64,000 nt of DNA, taken from NCBI GenBank assembly GCA_037976565.1, contig CP137675.1, positions 10,682,534 through 10,746,533 of the forward strand. Reading direction: 5' to 3'. Position numbers and translations under genes: made by a program. Source of the stretch: Mesocentrotus franciscanus (taxonomy: Eukaryota; Echinodermata; Echinoidea; Camarodonta; Strongylocentrotidae). Under the pieces are notes generated by a model. The model searched no databases and was not told the DNA's origin. It was given only the letters and a program-made list of their open reading frames with translations. Shown piece by piece: positions 59,697-64,000 of this stretch; the stretch's first letter is position 1, and each line of letters begins with the position of its first letter.

Positions 59697-61615
59697 TTAT
59701 GTTTGCACTGCATCAAAATCTCTCTTTTTTTTAAAGAAAAAAAATGTTAACTATTTAATGCATTGTAAGATTCAAATTGTGTTAACCACTGGAAGTATTT
59801 TGATGCAAAATATTGAGGTTCTGATCACTATACGTGTGGGAATCCCAAACAGGTAAATCATCAATATACTTCTAGGGGTAGTGTCTTCCAAAACTGCATG
59901 TAAAGAGTTGAAATCAAATTAGTCTTATATCTTTCCAAATAACTTTAAGGTTCCAACATTTATAGTGATGACTTCTTGAACTTTCTTACTTATAGTTTGA
60001 CTTTCTTCTTCAAACTTTCCCTCATAATTTTCTGAGCACCATTTCTGCTATTCAAAGCAAGTTGTCTGGGTTGGGTTTCCTTTGAACATGAACCCTTGAC
60101 ATTAAAAGATAGCGTATAAACATTCCCCAGGGTCCCTGGATGTCCACATTGGTCTGGATTCTGTAGCACAAAGCGTAGTTTTGATTTGCCATTTCCTACA
60201 ATCGATCGTTCCTCTTTCAACGAGCAATCAGGCTCGGCCTTTCATGAAGAGGTGGTGTGGAGCTGCGGATGTTAAGGGACTAGTGATTGATTCCAGGAAA
60301 CTGAGATCGTGGGTATAAGCTGTGTATAGATAGGCTCAGATCTCCTGAATTGTCCCAGGAATATGAAACACTGTATGTAGTTTACTGTACTGATGAGAAT
60401 TGCCAGGATTGTACAGTATGAACAAAAAAACATAATTGACTTATCCTTTATGTCTACTTTCTGTCAGGCTGTGGAGTGAACAAACCCTCATTGGGTGGTT
60501 GTCTTATCTTGTTTTAATAAATTGAAATCAATAGAAAACAAGAGGTTAGTAGGAGAGAGATATTTTTGCCTTGTGGAGGTCATGTTGAGGCCATGTTGGG
60601 CCATAATACAGAGAGCAAGAGAGGGGGACCCAGTCCATTTAGACCCTCTTCCAGACTTCCATTTCTTTAATTTTCCATTTCCCTTCACTTCTTTTTATAG
60701 TCGAAATTACCCGATTCTGGCAGGCGAAATAGGTTAGAAAATGGGACCTTGGGGGTGTTTGTTCATTACTTAATTTTGAACGTCATTCAGCGTACTGACC
60801 CGTAAGACCCTGTCAGTCTGGCCTCTGTGGCTGATGAAAAGCTAAGCCCATTTACCTGGAGGTACTAACCGATCACATCATCAGTTGACCTCCTTCTTGA
60901 TTCTGCCTGTCATGCTTGTGTACCATCGTCTCATCGTCTTGGGACCTGTGCTCTGAGATGGTCAACCCGTAGTCTATACCATTTAAGATCTATCATCATC
61001 ATCATTGGCTGATAAGCCTCATCATTGTTACTTGTCAAATACAAAGCTTGAGATAACTGGTCTAGGGTCAGGGAGAATACATGTTATAACCAGATCAAAT
61101 GAAGTCCGACAGGTGAAGGCAATATAGTCCCAATGTCTCTGTGTAGTAGTCTACGAGAAAGCATTTGGGAGTTTCTATCGTGCCTCTCCAAGATTGATCT
61201 ATGCATACATTGCCTTAGAGCCTTGTTAACATATCGTCTCTTCAGAGCCAGAAGGACATTAACTCTGTGTTAAAGTATATGAACCTTTCTGGCTCTAAAC
61301 AGACGCTACAATGTTGTGATCTGCCTACAAAATTAAAAATCTGCAGCGGCAAGATAAAACCATCTTCCATGTGAATGAGAGGCAACTGGGGGTGAAAAAC
61401 ATGTAGCGGTGTGCAACAAAGGGCACCAGAGTGTACTTAATTATCTGTGTGTTATAATATACAGATATGGGAAGCACACTTTGATTATGTCATTAAATTT
61501 AGCTACCAGTACTCTTGTTTTAAGTGGTGCACTGCATTATGTGTGAATAGAGCTTAAAAGTGTATGGATTTGGACCACTTACAGTACTGTAATTTCACAC
61601 TTACACCTGTCCATG
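59697..61615. other. Intron 5, nothing beyond a small hairpin
   Basis: Inverted repeat AGAGCCAGAAGG...CCTTTCTGGCTCT at 61244-61296 with a loop similar to the arm of the element at 43991-44338 (ACATTAACTC, GTTAAAGTATAT). Confidence 0.5.
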
Positions 61616-62490
61616 CCCCTTTCCTTCCCCATCAGGTCTGTCTTTCTACGGTCAAATCATTCTAATCTTTCCTCATCCTCATGGTGCGAGGATAATAGGA
61701 TGAGTCTAGGTCAAAGTGGAGTTTGGTCAGCATCCGACCTCTGAGTAAGATGTCTGGTTGAGTAAGGACTTCAGAAATATGATATTTGTGACTTCCCCAT
61801 AATGTTATTGGACAATTACATCTGGACGTCTTATTTTACGAGTTCATTTGTTGTTATTTAAACGAAGGACAGATATCAAGTGGATATTACACATATGCTT
61901 CCAGGCCCCCTTTCCTTCCCCATCAGGTCTGTCTTTCTACGGTCAAATCATCCTAATCTTTCCTCATCCTCGTTGTGTGAGGATTATAGGATGAGTCTAG
62001 GTCAAAGTGGAATTTGGTCAGCATTGGACCTCTGAGTAAGATGTCTGGGGGGTGTTTCACAAAGACTAAGATCGACTTTTAGTTGGACTTAAGTATAGCA
62101 GGCCGTTCATGCCATTGTTTGCTCTCATCATTTACTGGCATTGGTCTCTCAAGGGACGTACAAATCATGGTTAAAAATCTACAAAACTTACATTTTTTGA
62201 TAATTCATTATTGAAGGAAAAAATGTTATCTATAGATCATAATTGAGAGACCAATGGTGAGAGCAAACAATGGCACGAACGGCCTGTTATACTTAAGTCC
62301 AACTTAAAGTCGATCTTAGTCTTTGTGAAACACCCCCCTGGTTGAGTAAGGACTTCAGAAATGTGATATATGTGACTTCCCATTGTATGGGACAATTTCA
62401 TTTGCAGTTTCCTCATTACAAATTCATTTGTAGTGAATACAAACGATATAAGAACAACCAATACCAAGAAAATGTTGCAAACATGCTTCC
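61616..62490 (+). repeat. Tandem duplication of a 291-bp segment, second copy interrupted
   Basis: 61616-61906 is repeated from 61907 (CCCCTTTCCTTCCCCATCAG, then GGTCTGTCTTTCTACGGTCA onward), about 85-90% alike. The second copy is split after ATGTCTGG by the MITE at 62047-62338. Confidence 0.88.
62047..62338. mobile_element. MITE with GGGGGTGTTTCACAAAG termini
   Basis: Ends GGGGTGTTTCACAAAGACTA and its inverse are near perfect; arms continue (AGATCGACTTT, GTTGGACTTAAGTATA, GGCCGTTC, CATTGTTTGCTCTCA) to about 110 bp. The first copy of the host duplication shows the empty site ATGTCTGGTTGAG, giving a 3- or 4-bp target duplication (TGG or CTGG). Confidence 0.9.
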
Positions 62491-63121
62491 AAAATTTGGG
62501 GTTTCCTTATGTTTACCAGTACCAATGTAACAGCATAAGAATACACCACACAGTTTCCTGTACTTTTAGCGAAGAAGGAATATCATAGAATATTTCAGTT
62601 TGATAGACCTGTATTCATCTTCTGTCAACCAGAATTTTTTGCACACATGAAATGTTCGCGAATTTCAAGAGTGGCTCAGATTTGCAAAAGTTTCATGTTT
62701 TAAAAAAAATTGAACCAAAACTGACCCAAGACTAGATTTTTTGTAATTTCGTTTGTTTTTTTACCTTGACAGTGACTATCTTTCGCAGACCGTGAAGTTT
62801 CATGTGCTGAAGTTTCTGGTTGTACAGTAACAGCCCATGTTTATCCATACACTGCACATCTAGAGAAGCAAACCCTGTAAACCAATTTCTGCTCTATATT
62901 GCTGGTGAATGTTTTACTGGTAAACCACAGTGTCTGCTAAAGCCATTGGTTTGGTGAACTGTGTTTTTATGTGCATGAAAGATCAAACAATCCAGGCCAG
63001 AGTCTTCTAATAAGGTTAAACAAATAAAAAAATGTGATTGATCTGTGTGACAGGAAAAGAATGTTTTCTCTGTAAATGTAAGCCATTTCTCTTTGGTGGT
63101 TAGTTTGATGGTTAGTCTTAC
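62491..63121. other. Intron 5, nothing recognised
   Basis: No gene or repeat seen. Confidence 0.5.
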
Positions 63122-63315
63122 CTAACTGCTAAGAAAGCATGTGTATGGTTGTAAGTAAGCAACCAGGAGACAATGGCTTTAAGTGCTCTCTCTGAGGGAC
63201 TTTGTAATGAGGATTAATGCCTTACCAATGGGCCCTAGTGCATCAACTTGGTTTCGAACCCAGGACCTCCTGGTTACGAGACCACTGCTCTACCACTGAG
63301 CCATCGCGCCTCCTC
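63122..63315 (-). mobile_element. tRNA-Thr-like SINE, copy 3
   Basis: Minus strand: GAGGAGGCGCGATGGCTCAG, then GTGGTAGAGCAGTGG, loop CTCGTAA, B box GGGTTCGAAACC, and the same body ending in TTCTTAGCAGTTAGG. Anticodon position reads CGT, as in tRNA-Thr. Confidence 0.9.
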
Positions 63316-64000
63316 AATTGAAAATCAAAAACTACAGATAGACACCCCCCACCACCTTCCCCAGTTTATATTAAACTGTGTGTGCTTCTAACAGCCCAGT
63401 ATGGTGTGAACAGGAGTATAGTTACAAACTATTTTAATTCTGTCAAATTAAGCATGAGTCACAGTATCATTGTGTTGCTGCAAAAGTAAAAATGCAACAA
63501 ATATCCCTAATCGAATCAAACATGTTGCACTTCTTCTGCCATAGTGTAAAACCCACCTAATCCTTTGCCCCAATTATACAGGAATATTGACAATGAACTT
63601 TTTATGGAATAAGACAACTTTTCCCTCAACGCCATGTTGATAATTCGAAAAGCTTTTGACCGTGACACTAACTAGCTGATCCGCCATACCCAGCTGTTAG
63701 TGTCAGATAGGGGCGGGAGACCGACAGAGTAACAATACTGACCTCATTATTCTCAATGAATCATGATAGATCGCCAATATTTTTGTTGGGAGTAATTAAT
63801 TATGTGATTCATGTGTCTGTAATTTGATAAGCCAGATCCTATTGACCATAGAAGCATAACAGACAGTGCATCATAGCACATAATGTTTTCTGTGAATTGG
63901 AATCTGGCCATGTACTGGACTCGTTACAAGAACATAAATATTCTATATTTCAAAAAATGTTTCCATTGTTCTTCCATTCTATTTTTAGAATTAGAGAAAT
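63316..64000. other. Intron 5 to window edge, nothing recognised
   Basis: No exon with family features of the MTMR group was found here. Confidence 0.5.

Noticed and set aside
1..64000. A new multi-gene defence or biosynthetic system
   Set aside because: No clustered unknown genes were found; the window holds three gene loci, two of them known families, and abundant transposon remains.

Overview
The window reads as nuclear DNA of a marine invertebrate deuterostome, most likely an echinoderm (sea urchin-like). The basis is: AT-rich DNA, small exons with GT/AG borders separated by multi-kilobase introns, two recognisable animal genes with intron structure, tRNA-derived SINEs, fragments of non-LTR retrotransposons and many short terminal-inverted-repeat (TIR) elements with TTAA, TA or 8-bp target duplications. 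No operon, CRISPR array, phage or bacterial gene is present. The species call is inference; no database search was possible.

Layout. (1) 1-773, minus strand: first coding exon of an unrecognised gene whose product starts with a long acidic stretch and runs into a TPR-like helix before leaving the window; a likely 5' UTR exon and CpG-richer promoter lie near 2332-2400. (2) 2.9-9.5 kb: a truncated reverse transcriptase fragment, a TIR element carrying a palindromic minisatellite, and two MITEs. (3) 10223-14243, plus strand: a complete four-exon SSR2 (TRAP-beta) gene, 186 codons, with a MITE, a SINE and another MITE in its introns. (4) 14.2-34.6 kb: gene-poor DNA with polypurine tracts, a large GTA/GTG array, hAT-like elements with 8-bp duplications, a nested MITE-in-MITE insertion and one orphan exon-like ORF at 16741-16952. 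(5) 34706-59419 and on past the edge, plus strand: the first five coding exons (189 codons) of a myotubularin-related gene of the MTMR10/11/12 group, covering the N-terminus and the PH-GRAM region, with a 16.9-kb second intron full of transposon copies and local duplications. (6) 59.4-64 kb: its fifth intron, with a mariner-like MITE, a tandem duplication split by a MITE, and a SINE.

The two recognised genes have unrelated housekeeping roles (ER translocon accessory subunit; phosphoinositide-binding/pseudophosphatase family), so there is no sign of a joint pathway. I did not find a new multi-gene system. The strongest unusual signals are in the mobile DNA: a TTAA-type MITE inserted into another TTAA-type MITE with an intact second copy showing the empty site, a mosaic MITE family with swapped ends, and the palindromic minisatellite bounded by its own inverted repeats.
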